From positions 1,674,001 through 1,738,000 of the forward strand of contig NZ_CP149803.1 of the NCBI RefSeq assembly GCF_037943105.1: a DNA stretch of 64,000 bases, read 5' to 3'. The notes beneath the pieces are model-generated. The model was not told where the DNA came from and made no database searches. It saw only the letters and a list, made by a program, of their open reading frames with translations. Numbering within the stretch: position 1 is the stretch's first letter; each line of letters opens with the position of its first letter. Of the stretch, positions 1-9,282 are shown piece by piece. The position numbers and the translations under genes are program-made. Source of the stretch: Pseudomonas sp. TMP9 (lineage in GTDB: Bacteria; Pseudomonadota; Gammaproteobacteria; Pseudomonadales; Pseudomonadaceae).

Positions 1-22
1 CAGATTGCGTCGCGTGGCTTAA

Positions 23-520
23 TCAGGCACGACGACGGAATAGCGGCAGCGGCTGGACGGTTGAGGCTTGGTACACCTCGCTAAATTCCTCAAACGCTTT
101 CAAGGCATCCTTCGGGTCTTTGTCTTCGCGCAGGGCGAAGGCGTCAAAGCCTACGCGTAAATACGAAAACAGCTGATCGCGCAGCACATCACCAATGGCG
201 CGCACTTCGCCGGTGTACCCATAGCGGTTACGCAGCAGGTAAGCGGTGGAGCAATGGCGGCCGTCGGTGAAGGCAGGGAAATTGAGTGCAATGACTTGGA
301 AGTTATCCAACTGATCAGCGATTTCTTCGATTTCCTCACCGGCCTCCAGCCACACACCCAGTCCGCCATCGCGAGCCTTGAGCGCGGTGCTGTGCTCGAC
401 CCATAAGCTCAGCGGCACAATCAGGTCGTCACAGTTGGAAATGCCGTCCAACGTGGCGTCTTTGGGCAGCAGGTGCCAGCTTTCATCAACCAGTTGGCCA
501 TTCTTAATGATTCGCTGCAT
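23..520 (-). CDS. DUF934 family protein, sulfite reductase partner
   Basis: The 165-residue product matches the DUF934 family, small proteins encoded beside assimilatory siroheme sulfite reductases in proteobacteria and thought to assist sulfite reduction; the exact biochemical role is not established. The central run with ALNFPAF, DGRHCS and an RNRYGYTGE-like segment is typical of the family. The gene starts inside the end of the upstream reductase gene (17-bp overlap), so the two are almost certainly translated from one mRNA. No signal peptide or membrane segment is visible, so it should be cytoplasmic. Family identity is from pattern recognition; function is inferred from the context. Confidence 0.85.
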   Translation of the reverse strand: MQRIIKNGQLVDESWHLLPKDATLDGISNCDDLIVPLSLWVEHSTALKARDGGLGVWLEAGEEIEEIADQLDNFQVIALNFPAFTDGRHCSTAYLLRNRYGYTGEVRAIGDVLRDQLFSYLRVGFDAFALREDKDPKDALKAFEEFSEVYQASTVQPLPLFRRRA

Positions 521-2162
521 ATATGCGCTCCTTAAACGGGGCTACACCGACACGGCGGAAGGTGTCGAGGAAACTCTCTTCTTCGCTGCGCTGTTCGACA
601 TAGACCTTGACGATTTTCTCGATCACATCGGCCATGTCTGCTTCGGCAAAAGACGGGCCGAGGATTTGCGCCAGGCTGGCATCACGCCCAGCGCTGCCGC
701 CGAGGGACACCTGATAAAACTCCTGACCTTTCTTGTCTACACCGAGAATACCGATGTGGCCGACGTGGTGATGGCCGCAGGCGTTCATGCACCCAGAGAT
801 GTTCAGGTCGATATTGCCAATGTCGAACAGGTAGTCCAAATCATCGAAGCGGCGCTGGATGGCTTCGGCGATGGGGATCGACTTGGCGTTAGCCAGCGAG
901 CAGAAGTCACCGCCTGGGCAGCAGATGATGTCGGTCAGTAGGCCGACGTTCGGCGTGGCAAAACCATGCTCACGTAGTTCGCCCCAGAGGGTAAACAACT
1001 GCGCCTGTTCGACGTCAGCCAGAATGATGTTTTGGTTATGGCTGTTGCGCACTTCGCAGAAGCTGTAACGATCAGCCAAGTCAGCAATGGCATCAAACTG
1101 CTTGTCGGTGACATCACCTGGCGCCACGCCAGTCGGCTTAAGCGACAGGGTGACAGCCACATAGCCCGGCTTTTTGTGAGCAAAGGTGTTGCGCTGACGC
1201 CAGCGGGCAAAGCCGACATGCTCGGCATCTAGCGCAACAAGCGCTGCCTCTTGGTCGTCGAGGGCTTTGTAGTTGGGGTCAATAAAGTGACCGGCAACAC
1301 GCGCCACTTCAGCTTCAGTCAGGGTGCTTGAGCCGTCTTTTAAGTGGGTCCACTCAGCCTCTACACGCTCAGCGAACACGGCGGGGGTGAGGGCCTTTAC
1401 CAGAATCTTGATGCGTGCCTTGTACTTGTTATCACGACGGCCATAGCGGTTGTAAACGCGCAGGATGGCATCGAGGTAGCTAATCAGGTGCTGCCACGGC
1501 AAGAACTCGTTGATAAAGCTGCCGACGATTGGGGTGCGGCCGAGGCCGCCACCGACGGAGACACGGAAACCCAGCTCGCCAGCATCGTTATGCACCGCTT
1601 CCAGGCCGATGTCATGCACTTCAATCGCAACCCGGTCGCTGACCGCACCGTTAACGGCGATCTTGAATTTACGCGGCAGATGGGTGAACTCAGGGTGGAA
1701 AGTCGACCATTGACGGATGATTTCGCACCAGGGGCGTGGATCAATGAGTTCATCCTTGGCCACACCGGCAAACTGATCGGTGGTGGTGTTGCGGATGCAG
1801 TTGCCGCTGGTTTGGATGGCGTGCATCTGCACCGTGGCCAGCTCAGCGAGGATATCGGGAACGTCTTCCAAATCTGGCCAGTTGAACTGCACGTTCTGGC
1901 GGGTACTGATGTGCGCATAGCCTTTGTCATAGTCGCGGGCAATCTTGGCCATCATGCGCACTTGTGCCGAGGACATCAGGCCGTAGGGCACGGCGACGCG
2001 CAGCATCGGCGCGTAGCGCTGAATGTACAGGCCATTTTGCAGGCGCAGCGGACGGAATTCTTCACCGCTCAGTTCGCCAGCCAAATAACGGCGGGTTTGA
2101 TCGCGGTACTGCTTAACGCGGTCTTCGACGATTTTTTGGTCGTACTGGTCATATACGTACAT
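504..2162 (-). CDS. cysI: Nitrite/sulfite reductase, siroheme and 4Fe-4S hemoprotein
   Basis: The 552-residue product is an assimilatory sulfite reductase hemoprotein, reducing sulfite to sulfide for cysteine synthesis in the cytoplasm. Both duplicated ferredoxin-like halves are present. The N-terminal half carries a substrate-binding run around NFNWPDL and SGNCIRNTTTD. The C-terminal half holds the cluster and siroheme ligands: CCPGGDFC near residue 430 and SGCMNACGHHHVG near residue 475, giving the four cysteines of the coupled 4Fe-4S/siroheme site. Length fits the CysI/NirA-like family. The next gene overlaps its 3' end. Nitrite reductase of the same fold is the alternative, but the DUF934 neighbour favours sulfite. 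Confidence 0.93.
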   Translation of the reverse strand: MYVYDQYDQKIVEDRVKQYRDQTRRYLAGELSGEEFRPLRLQNGLYIQRYAPMLRVAVPYGLMSSAQVRMMAKIARDYDKGYAHISTRQNVQFNWPDLEDVPDILAELATVQMHAIQTSGNCIRNTTTDQFAGVAKDELIDPRPWCEIIRQWSTFHPEFTHLPRKFKIAVNGAVSDRVAIEVHDIGLEAVHNDAGELGFRVSVGGGLGRTPIVGSFINEFLPWQHLISYLDAILRVYNRYGRRDNKYKARIKILVKALTPAVFAERVEAEWTHLKDGSSTLTEAEVARVAGHFIDPNYKALDDQEAALVALDAEHVGFARWRQRNTFAHKKPGYVAVTLSLKPTGVAPGDVTDKQFDAIADLADRYSFCEVRNSHNQNIILADVEQAQLFTLWGELREHGFATPNVGLLTDIICCPGGDFCSLANAKSIPIAEAIQRRFDDLDYLFDIGNIDLNISGCMNACGHHHVGHIGILGVDKKGQEFYQVSLGGSAGRDASLAQILGPSFAEADMADVIEKIVKVYVEQRSEEESFLDTFRRVGVAPFKERIYAANH

Positions 2163-2401
2163 GGAGTGTCCCGTTGTCAGGCTTTTTACAGCTCATCATC
2201 AGCGCGCACGGCCGCGCAGCCCCGGCGGAGGCTGCGCAAGATACCAGTTCAGGGTTATGCGCAAAAGTGATGTTTGAGTATATGGAAAGAACTTAAAGAG
2301 ATAAGACGGTCATCTGTCATTGCCGCCGGCTTGAGTAAGTGGGGGCGCTGGTCTTAACTGCAATGGGTAATGCACCCATAAACACAACAAGAGGGTAGGC
2401 C

Positions 2402-2515
2402 ATGACCGAACATAGCGAGCCGGACAATACAGACAGTGCGGCAGATGCCAAGGCGATATTAGCGTTGATTGTGATTGTAGTTGTCAGCGCAGTATTTTGG
2501 GTCAGCCAGCAATAG
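2402..2515 (+). CDS. Small single-pass membrane protein (37 aa)
   Basis: A short open frame starts at ATG 2402 after an AAGAGGGT ribosome-binding site and ends at TAG 2513-2515. The product has a polar, acidic N-terminus (MTEHSEPDNTDSAADAK) and then about 17 hydrophobic residues (ILALIVIVVVSAVFWV) forming one membrane helix with a short SQQ tail. A strong rho-independent terminator follows within 30 bp, which supports a discrete transcript. I do not recognise the family. It lies divergently upstream of cysI. It is below the size limit of most gene callers, so the evidence is the ribosome-binding site, the clean helix and the terminator. Confidence 0.6.
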   Translation: MTEHSEPDNTDSAADAKAILALIVIVVVSAVFWVSQQ

Positions 2516-2543
2516 CGGGGCAGCCACCACTTTTCTTGTGGAT

Positions 2544-2581
2544 AAAAAAGCAGGTCGTCGATCGGGACAACCTGCTTTTTT
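2544..2581 (+). terminator. Rho-independent terminator after the 37-aa gene
   Basis: A 12-bp perfect stem (AAAAAAGCAGGT paired with ACCTGCTTTTTT) encloses a 14-base loop. The A-tract and T-tract on the two sides allow function in both directions. It lies 28 bp after the stop of the small membrane protein gene. Confidence 0.85.
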
Positions 2582-2768
2582 ATTGACTGTGTCCCGCTCA
2601 GTTAAACCTAACCCCACCCGATACAATGAGGCGATTAGCGTGTGGTGAGCGCTGTGGCATGCATGTTTGGACTGACTTCTGCGTCGCCGGTTAGCAGGAC
2701 TAACTGCGCTACAAAAGTGCCATATAAGATCTAGCAGGTAAGAAATTTTAAAGGGCGAGCAGCGCGCT

Positions 2769-3386
2769 CTACTGGCAGCTAAGGCTGTCTGCTTGGCGAT
2801 AGAGCATCAGCAGTTTGCGGGTGATGGTCTGCTGAATATCGTCGCGCTCAAAGGTGGACAGCCGCGTCAGCTGGCTGACCTGCAAGCGGTGCAGGTGGAT
2901 GTAAGGCATTTGCTGGTCGAACTCGCGCAAATCGCCTTTCATCATGATCGGTAGAAAGATATCCCCGGTTTTTTTCTGATTACTGATGATCTGCGCCAGT
3001 GCAGGCTTGAACGGCATAGTTTTTGGTGCAGGACCATTGTCTCTGAGCATGGTGGTCAGGAGCAGGCCTGGCTTGTGCAGTACGACACCTGGCAGCACAC
3101 AGAGCCCCGTTTTGCGCACGGCATGTGATTCGATGCCGTGCAAGGTGTCGTGAAAGGCATAAGGGTTGGGCAACACCACCATTTTACGGCCCATGTCACT
3201 GGGGAAGTGCAAGTCGTAGTTGGTGTACAGCTGGCGCGTCGATTCTGAGTAAACACACAGGCGGTTCTCGAACAGCCTAATAAAGCGCTCGGCCAGCTCG
3301 CGTCGGGCAATGCTGTCCAAGTCCCAGATCAGGTCCTGATTCTGCGGTTTGCTCAGATCAACTTCCTGGTGCTCCATGCTGCTCAT
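2769..3386 (-). CDS. Uncharacterised cytoplasmic protein co-transcribed with a chemoreceptor
   Basis: The 205-residue product is not one I recognise. It has no signal peptide or membrane helix. It starts 7 bp after the stop of the upstream chemoreceptor gene, so both probably share one mRNA; an alternative ATG three codons downstream (3377) is equally possible. The middle part (about residues 65-150) is rich in short beta-like runs (KMVVLPNPYAF, GLCVLPGVVLHK, DIFLPIMMKGD). The N-terminal region is helical and contains RRELAERFIRLFENR. The layout suggests a signalling accessory to the receptor, but this is inference only. A distant PilZ-like fold was considered, yet no RxxxR...DxSxxG signature is visible. 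Confidence 0.7.
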   Translation of the reverse strand: MSSMEHQEVDLSKPQNQDLIWDLDSIARRELAERFIRLFENRLCVYSESTRQLYTNYDLHFPSDMGRKMVVLPNPYAFHDTLHGIESHAVRKTGLCVLPGVVLHKPGLLLTTMLRDNGPAPKTMPFKPALAQIISNQKKTGDIFLPIMMKGDLREFDQQMPYIHLHRLQVSQLTRLSTFERDDIQQTITRKLLMLYRQADSLSCQ

Positions 3387-3393
3387 TACTTAT

Positions 3394-5028
3394 CTATACC
3401 CTGAACTGGCCAAGTATCTTATTGAGCTGCTCTGCTAGCAGGCTTAAGTGCTGCCCAGCATTGCTGGTCTGCTGCGCAGCCGTTGCATTGTTTTGGGCTA
3501 GGCTGGCGGCTTGAGTGACGTTCTGGTTGATGTCTTCTACCACGTGCGATTGTTGCAGCGTCGCACTGGCGATGGAAGCGTTTAAACCCGTCAGATTACG
3601 CAGCCCGCTGGCGATCAGCGTCAGGCTTGCACCGGCTTGACTGGCTTGCTCTATGGTCAGTTGCGAGGCTTTGCTGCTGTCATTAATAACCCTAACCGCT
3701 GCTTCAGAGTTGCCTTGCAGGCGTTCAATCATTACTTGGATTTCGGCCGTGGATTTTTGCGTACGCTGCGCCAGCAAACGCACCTCGTCAGCGACTACCG
3801 CAAAACCTCTGCCTTGCTCGCCGGCGCGAGCTGCCTCGATAGCAGCATTCAGCGCCAGCAAATTGGTTTGTTCGGCAATTGAACGGATTACTTCAAGAAC
3901 GCTGCCGATTTGCGTGCTCTCTTGCGCCAGTGCTTGGATCACCGTCACTGCCTGGTCGATGGTGCCAGACAACTCGTTGATTTTGCGCAGGCTGCTTTCG
4001 ATATTCTGTTGGCCTTGTAAGGCATGCTTTTCAGCTGCGTGGACTTCAGTTGAGGCGTGCTCGGCATTCTTTGCTACGTCTTGCACGGCATAAGTCACCT
4101 CGTTAATCGCCGTAGCCACCAGTTCCATTTGTTGCGACTGCTCTTCACTATGTTGTTGCGCATGTGAGGAGATTTGCCCTAATTCGCGGGCGGCGACATC
4201 GAGCTTGCCAGCGGAGTCGAGCGACTGTTTGATCACCAACCGTAGCTTGTCAGTAAAGGCATTGAAGTGGCGTGACAGAGCGGTTAGCTCATCGTTACCG
4301 TGGGTATTGAGGGTCCGAGTCAGGTCGCCATCGCCACTGGCGATATTAGCCATGGCGCTGACGGCTTGCTGCAGTGGCAGGGTGATACTGCGCAAGATCA
4401 GCGCGACCAGCGCGGCCAGCAGCACGGCAATGGTTAAGCCAATGGCAATGGCTTTCAGTGCTTGGGCCTGAAACTCGGCCTGCACATCATCCACATAGAT
4501 GCCAGAACCGATTATCCAACCCCAAGGCTGAAACAACTGCACATAAGAAACCTTTGGTACGGGCTCGCTGGCCCCGGGCTTTGGCCAGCGATAATCAACC
4601 TGGCCTGCTCCCTGACTCTTGCTGATAGCGACCATTTCATTGAACAGGGCCTTGCCATCGGGGTCTTTGAACCCAGACAAATTCTGGCCTTCCAGTTTGG
4701 TATTGGTCGGATGCATAACCATCACCGGCGTCTGGTCATTGATCCAAAAGTATTCCTGCCCGGCATAGCGCAGGCCACGAATGGTCTCCATCGCCTGCTG
4801 TTGCGCTTCTGCTCGGGGCAGCGTGCCTGCGGCTTCTAGGCTGTGGAAGTGCTGCAAAATACCCGCAGCACTCTGGACCACATGTTGCGTTCTCTCTGCT
4901 TTGGCGGTGTACAGATCGCTATGGACCTGCTTGAGAAATAACCCACCCTGAATAATCAGCATGGCGATGGCCACCGTCAGAATTAGCCACAGACGACGGT
5001 TGATGGGCAGGCTGCGTAGGCTATTCAT
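3394..5028 (-). CDS. Methyl-accepting chemotaxis protein with single Cache domain
   Basis: The 544-residue protein is a membrane chemoreceptor. It has an N-terminal transmembrane helix (about residues 12-30) and a periplasmic single-Cache (sCache_2) sensor domain at about 35-185, marked by [16 protein letters not shown] and a [13 protein letters not shown] end. A second membrane helix lies at about 190-212, then a HAMP domain and a long cytoplasmic signalling hairpin. The hairpin tip reads [20 protein letters not shown] followed by [18 protein letters not shown], the conserved CheA/CheW contact. sCache_2 receptors often sense small organic acids, but the ligand cannot be read from sequence. 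It lacks a C-terminal CheR-docking pentapeptide. It is transcribed with the 205-residue gene downstream. Confidence 0.95.
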   Translation of the reverse strand: MNSLRSLPINRRLWLILTVAIAMLIIQGGLFLKQVHSDLYTAKAERTQHVVQSAAGILQHFHSLEAAGTLPRAEAQQQAMETIRGLRYAGQEYFWINDQTPVMVMHPTNTKLEGQNLSGFKDPDGKALFNEMVAISKSQGAGQVDYRWPKPGASEPVPKVSYVQLFQPWGWIIGSGIYVDDVQAEFQAQALKAIAIGLTIAVLLAALVALILRSITLPLQQAVSAMANIASGDGDLTRTLNTHGNDELTALSRHFNAFTDKLRLVIKQSLDSAGKLDVAARELGQISSHAQQHSEEQSQQMELVATAINEVTYAVQDVAKNAEHASTEVHAAEKHALQGQQNIESSLRKINELSGTIDQAVTVIQALAQESTQIGSVLEVIRSIAEQTNLLALNAAIEAARAGEQGRGFAVVADEVRLLAQRTQKSTAEIQVMIERLQGNSEAAVRVINDSSKASQLTIEQASQAGASLTLIASGLRNLTGLNASIASATLQQSHVVEDINQNVTQAASLAQNNATAAQQTSNAGQHLSLLAEQLNKILGQFRV

Positions 5029-5350
5029 AGCGTTCTTCTTCCATGTTGTTTGGGCGTAGCAGAGCTTTATAGGGTAAGTAACGACCTTCGTTGCCTTAGA
5101 CTTTAGGCTAATGAGCAGGCAACCGAAGCGAAAATGGTTTGCAGCTTTCTAGATCGTAAGGCTTTTACTGCGCAGCAGGCAGGCGCCAAGCGCGCTGGTT
5201 CTCTGCTAGGCTTTGCGCCCTTGCAGGTAAGTCAGTGTTTTTCCTGTTTTTTTCCGGTTAAAACCGGCAATACAGACCCGGTGACAGTGCACATGCACGC
5301 TCATCAAATTTATTATGTGTGCTAGAAAAAGCACGTACATGGGAGTGGTA
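5029..5350. other. Divergent intergenic region, chemoreceptor / uppP
   Basis: This 322-bp gap separates two divergent genes and must contain both promoters. I see one small inverted repeat (CCGGTTAAAACCGG, about 5256-5270) and no recognisable gene, operator or RNA element. Short open frames here lack ribosome-binding sites and look fortuitous. Confidence 0.4.
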
Positions 5351-6181
5351 ATGGATCTTTGGGTGGCTGTTCAGGCACTGATACTGGGCATTGTTGAAGG
5401 GATTACTGAGTTTCTGCCGATTTCCAGCACGGGCCACCAGATTATCGTGGCCGACTTGATCGGCTTCGGCGGCGAGCGTGCGTTCGCTTTTAACATCATC
5501 ATCCAGCTGGGGGCGATTCTGGCGGTGGTGTGGGAGTACCGGCGCAAAATTTTCGACATTGTTGTGGGGCTGCCTAATGAGCCACAGGCGCAACGCTTTA
5601 CCAGCAATCTGCTAATTGCCTTTCTGCCGGCAGTGGGGTTGGGCGTTTTGTTCGCCGACCTGATCCACCATTATCTGTTTAACCCGATCACGGTGGCGCT
5701 GGCACTGGTGGTGGGCGGGGTGATCATGCTCTGGGCTGAACGGCGCACGCACGTTGTGCATGCTGAAAGCGTGGATGACATGACGTGGAAAGATGCGCTG
5801 AAAATCGGTTTCGCCCAATGCTTAGCGATGATCCCAGGTACTTCACGCTCTGGTGCCACCATTATCGGCGGCTTGCTGTTTGGGTTATCACGCAAGGCCG
5901 CCACGGAGTTTTCCTTCTTTCTCGCCATGCCGACCATGGTCGGTGCGGCGGTTTACTCGGGCTATAAGTACCGCGAGCTGTTTCAGATCAGTGATTTGCC
6001 GGTGTTTGCCATCGGTTTTGTCACCTCGTTTATCTTCGCCATGATTGCTGTGCGCGCGTTGCTTAAGTTTATTGCCAATCACAGTTACGCCGTCTTTGCC
6101 TGGTACCGCATCGGCTTCGGCTTGCTGATTCTCGCGACGTGGCAGCTGCAATGGATTGACTGGAGCACTGCCCAAGGCTGA
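5351..6181 (+). CDS. uppP: Undecaprenyl-diphosphatase (BacA family)
   Basis: The protein dephosphorylates undecaprenyl diphosphate at the inner membrane, recycling the lipid carrier for peptidoglycan and O-antigen synthesis and giving bacitracin tolerance. I chose ATG 5351 (276 residues, normal for the family) because it follows GGGAGTGG and starts the conserved run [20 protein letters not shown]. The signature FLPISSTGH with the catalytic glutamate region is at about residues 20-30. The second signature, [13 protein letters not shown], is near residue 165. About eight hydrophobic helices are visible, with the last ending near the C-terminus. The gene appears monocistronic. Confidence 0.96.
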   Translation: MDLWVAVQALILGIVEGITEFLPISSTGHQIIVADLIGFGGERAFAFNIIIQLGAILAVVWEYRRKIFDIVVGLPNEPQAQRFTSNLLIAFLPAVGLGVLFADLIHHYLFNPITVALALVVGGVIMLWAERRTHVVHAESVDDMTWKDALKIGFAQCLAMIPGTSRSGATIIGGLLFGLSRKAATEFSFFLAMPTMVGAAVYSGYKYRELFQISDLPVFAIGFVTSFIFAMIAVRALLKFIANHSYAVFAWYRIGFGLLILATWQLQWIDWSTAQG

Positions 6182-6265
6182 TGGCTGCAGCTGTATTCGG
6201 CGGTTCAATAAAGTCGCACTTCAAGGTGCATCTTTGTCAGAGTGGCAGCACTAAGGGAGGCGCAT

Positions 6266-7231
6266 ATGGATCAGCTTGAGCATCACATACTCCAGGTCAA
6301 CGGTATCGACCTAAGCCTTTACAGCGCGGGGCCATTAGCAGGGCGGCCAGTCTGGTTGCTGCACGGGTTCCCTGAGTGTTGGCATTCTTGGCGTCAGCAG
6401 ATTGCACCGTTGGCGGCAGCCGGCTACCGCGTGCTGATCCCGGAAATGCGTGGCTATGGCCAGAGCAGCGCACCGGGTGATCCCGCCGCCTATGACGTGA
6501 TAACGATCTGCGCTGATATTCAGGCTGCGATGGAGCAGCTCGGTCAACATCAGGTGTGTGTAGTGGGCCACGATTGGGGCGCCCCGATTGCCTGGCACCT
6601 GGCATTGCTTGAACCGTTGCGGGTCAAGGCCGTGGTGGGCATGGCCGTGCCATTTGGCGGCCGGCCTAAGCAGCCAGCTATCGACATCATGCGTCAGCTG
6701 TATGCCGAGCGTTTTCACTACATCCTGCACTTTCAGACGCCGGGTGTGGCCGAGGCCGAGATGGATGCTGACATACCGCGCACCCTGCGCATGATGATGC
6801 ACAACACCTCAGCGGCTGTACCCAGGGATCACTTTCTGCAGGAGAAACCGGTCGGCGCCGGACTGTTCGATGGCATGCACGACCCAGCTACGTTGCCGGC
6901 CTGGTGTGACAATGCCGCCTTCGAGTATTACCTGAACACCTTCGCCGGTCGTGGCTTTTACGGCGCGTTGAATTGGTACCGCAACTTCGAGCGCAATTGG
7001 CAGCGTACCGAGGCGTTGGCCGGCCGACAGATCGAGCAACCCGCGCTGTTCTTGCTCGGCGACCAAGATCCGGTTGGAACACTGGAGGCTTACACCCTAA
7101 AACAGATGCCCAAATGCATCGCGCAGCTGGAACATCATGTGCTCAAAGACTGCGGGCACTGGATTCAGAACGAGCAAGCCGCACAGGTTAACCAACTGTT
7201 AATCGACTTTTTACAGCGCCACTACGCCTGA
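6266..7231 (+). CDS. Alpha/beta hydrolase, epoxide hydrolase-like
   Basis: The 321-residue enzyme has the soluble epoxide hydrolase layout. An HGFPECWHSWR oxyanion-hole motif lies near residue 34. The nucleophile elbow GHDWGAPIAWHLAL is near residue 102, with Asp rather than Ser as nucleophile. A helical cap at about 140-230 contains conserved tyrosines (YYLNTFAGRGFYG). The distal acid region is LLGDQDPVG and the catalytic His sits in DCGHWIQNEQ. Haloalkane dehalogenase or fluoroacetate dehalogenase are the nearest alternatives, but the HGFP and cap features fit epoxide hydrolases best. The start at 6266 is preferred over an upstream in-frame ATG because AAGGGAGG lies 6 bp ahead. The substrate is unknown. 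Confidence 0.88.
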   Translation: MDQLEHHILQVNGIDLSLYSAGPLAGRPVWLLHGFPECWHSWRQQIAPLAAAGYRVLIPEMRGYGQSSAPGDPAAYDVITICADIQAAMEQLGQHQVCVVGHDWGAPIAWHLALLEPLRVKAVVGMAVPFGGRPKQPAIDIMRQLYAERFHYILHFQTPGVAEAEMDADIPRTLRMMMHNTSAAVPRDHFLQEKPVGAGLFDGMHDPATLPAWCDNAAFEYYLNTFAGRGFYGALNWYRNFERNWQRTEALAGRQIEQPALFLLGDQDPVGTLEAYTLKQMPKCIAQLEHHVLKDCGHWIQNEQAAQVNQLLIDFLQRHYA

Positions 7232-7250
7232 GTCAGTGGCAACCATCTAC

Positions 7251-7292
7251 AAAAACGCCCCGTTCACAGACTCTGCGAACGGGGCGTTTTTT
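7251..7292. terminator. Bidirectional terminator between hydrolase and ybiT
   Basis: A GC-rich stem (AACGCCCCGTTC paired with GAACGGGGCGTT) has an A-run on the left and a T-run on the right. It lies between two convergent genes and can serve both. Confidence 0.88.
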
Positions 7293-7304
7293 CTTTCAGC
7301 GTTA

Positions 7305-8891
7305 TTAAACGATCACGCCTTGGCTGCGTAGGTAATCGTCATAGGTGCCGCTGAAGTCATTAATGCCGTTGGCCGACAGCTCGATAATGCGTGTGGCCAG
7401 GGAGCCAACAAACTCCCGGTCATGACTGACGAAAATCAGCGTGCCCGGGTAGTTTTCCAGCGCCAGGTTCAGCGCCTCGATGGACTCCATGTCCAAGTGG
7501 TTGGTCGGCTCGTCCATGATCAGCACGTTGGGCTTTTGCAAAATCAGCTTGCCGAACAGCATGCGGCCTTGCTCACCACCGGAGATAACTTTTACCGACT
7601 TGAGGATGTCATCGTTGCTGAACAGCATACGGCCGAGGGTACCGCGGATCACCTGCTCGCCGGTGGTCCACTGGCCTATCCAGTCGAACAGGCTGATATC
7701 GTCTGCAAAATCGTCGGCGTGGTCTTGGGCGTAGTAGCCCAGCTCGGCGCTGTCGGTCCATTTAACGCTACCAGCATCCGGAGTCAGCTCACCGACCAGA
7801 GTGCGCAGCAGGGTGGTTTTACCGATACCGTTCGGGCCGATAATCGCCACGCGCTCGCCTGCTTCAACCTGAAAGCTGAAGTTCTTGAACAAAGCCTTGC
7901 CGTCGAAACCCTTGGCCATCTTGTCGATCATCACAGCCTGGCGGTGCAGCTTCTTATTCTGTTCGAAACGAATAAAGGGGCTGATACGGCTCGAGGGCTT
8001 GACCTCGGCCAGCTGAATCTTGTCGATTTGCTTGGCGCGTGAGGAGGCCTGTTTAGATTTCGAAGCGTTGGCCGAGAAGCGGCTGACAAAGCTTTGCAGC
8101 TCGTTGATCTGCGCCTTCTTCTTGGCGTTATCCGACAGCAATTGCTCGCGCGACTGGGTTGCAGCGGTCATGTATTCGTCATAGTTACCCGGGAACAGGC
8201 GCAGCTCGCCGTAGTCCAGGTCAGCCATGTGCGTGCATACGCTATTAAGGAAGTGACGGTCGTGAGAAATAATGATCATGGTGCTGTTGCGCTGGGTCAG
8301 AATATTTTCCAGCCAACGGATGGTGTTGATATCCAAGTGGTTGGTCGGCTCATCCAACAACAGCACTTCTGGGTCAGAGAACAGCGCCTGGGCCAGCAAT
8401 ACGCGCAGTTTCCAACCCGGCGACACTTCGCTCATCGGGCCGAAATGCTGTTCGATGCCGATACCCAAGCCCAGCAACAATTCACCCGCGCGCGATTCGG
8501 CGGTGTAGCCATCCATCTCCGCGAACTCACCTTCGAGTTCACCGACCTTCATGCCATCTTCCTCGCTCATTTCTGCCAGCGAGTAGATGCGGTCACGTTC
8601 AGCTTTAACCTTCCACAGCTCTTCGTGACCCATGATCACGGTGTCGATCACGCTGAATTCTTCGTAAGCAAACTGGTCCTGACGCAGCTTACCGAGGCGC
8701 ACGTTCGGCTCCAGCATCACTTGGCCACCGCTTGATTCCAGGTCGCCGCCAAGGATTTTCATAAAGGTCGACTTGCCGCAGCCGTTCGCCCCGATCAGGC
8801 CATAGCGATTGCCGCCGCCAAACTTCACGGAAACGTTCTCGAACAAGGGCTTAGCCCCAAATTGCATGGTGATATTAGCGGTGGAGATCAC
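7305..8891 (-). CDS. ybiT: ABC-F family ATPase YbiT
   Basis: This 528-residue soluble protein carries two ABC nucleotide-binding domains without membrane segments, as in ABC-F translation factors that act at the ribosomal E site. Walker A motifs are GANGCGKST (near residue 35) and GPNGIGKTT (near 350). Signature motifs are the degenerate SPGWKLR and the canonical SGGEQGR. Walker B motifs are [12 protein letters not shown] and [12 protein letters not shown]. The linker between domains is charged and rich in lysine. Length and the [15 protein letters not shown] stretch match YbiT rather than Uup or EttA. It probably resolves or gates stalled ribosomes, although the specific YbiT role is only partly known. 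Confidence 0.92.
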   Translation of the reverse strand: MISTANITMQFGAKPLFENVSVKFGGGNRYGLIGANGCGKSTFMKILGGDLESSGGQVMLEPNVRLGKLRQDQFAYEEFSVIDTVIMGHEELWKVKAERDRIYSLAEMSEEDGMKVGELEGEFAEMDGYTAESRAGELLLGLGIGIEQHFGPMSEVSPGWKLRVLLAQALFSDPEVLLLDEPTNHLDINTIRWLENILTQRNSTMIIISHDRHFLNSVCTHMADLDYGELRLFPGNYDEYMTAATQSREQLLSDNAKKKAQINELQSFVSRFSANASKSKQASSRAKQIDKIQLAEVKPSSRISPFIRFEQNKKLHRQAVMIDKMAKGFDGKALFKNFSFQVEAGERVAIIGPNGIGKTTLLRTLVGELTPDAGSVKWTDSAELGYYAQDHADDFADDISLFDWIGQWTTGEQVIRGTLGRMLFSNDDILKSVKVISGGEQGRMLFGKLILQKPNVLIMDEPTNHLDMESIEALNLALENYPGTLIFVSHDREFVGSLATRIIELSANGINDFSGTYDDYLRSQGVIV

Positions 8892-9282
8892 GAATCTTGG
8901 TCCAGTTGAGCGGGCGCACGGGCGCGAAAGGGGCGCGATTGTAGCGGTTTACGGCCATAAAGGGCAGCAGATGGACCGGTGGGGACTATTCGCCGCATTT
9001 ATTGGTATGCGCTGTTTACGCGGCAGTTAGCGCTGTAGGGGCTGCTTAGGCGTTTGAGCGGCGCGTACAGCGCTCGTTAATAATCAGTTGATTCCAACCT
9101 GTCACATCAGGTGCCCACCAACCCCCCGGTCAGTTTTCAACGCATCTGGACTTTGTGATTAAGGTTGAATGGCCGGTATGTGCGCAAGTTCACGCATGGT
9201 CTGAATGATAGCTAGAAGCCTTGTGCTTTAGTGCGCGCCGCATTTTTGCTTCTGTATATTCGCTATTCAAAGGACTGAAAGC
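8892..9282. other. Intergenic gap between ybiT and the CDI locus, with one arm of a direct repeat
   Basis: This 391-bp gap holds the promoters of two divergent genes. Positions 8941-8974 match 43774-43807 in 33 of 34 bases and in the same orientation. It therefore may mark the left edge of the accessory region. No gene is supported here. The cdiB ribosome-binding site AAAGGA lies just before 9283. Confidence 0.5.
8941..8974 (+). repeat. 34-bp direct repeat, left copy
   Basis: The sequence beginning GTAGCGGTTTACGGCCATAA recurs at 43774-43807 with a single C/T difference. The two copies bracket the whole accessory region. Confidence 0.6.

Noticed and set aside
1344..2270. 308-residue forward frame opposite cysI
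   Set aside because: It is fully antisense to a well-supported sulfite reductase and its composition is that of a reversed coding strand.
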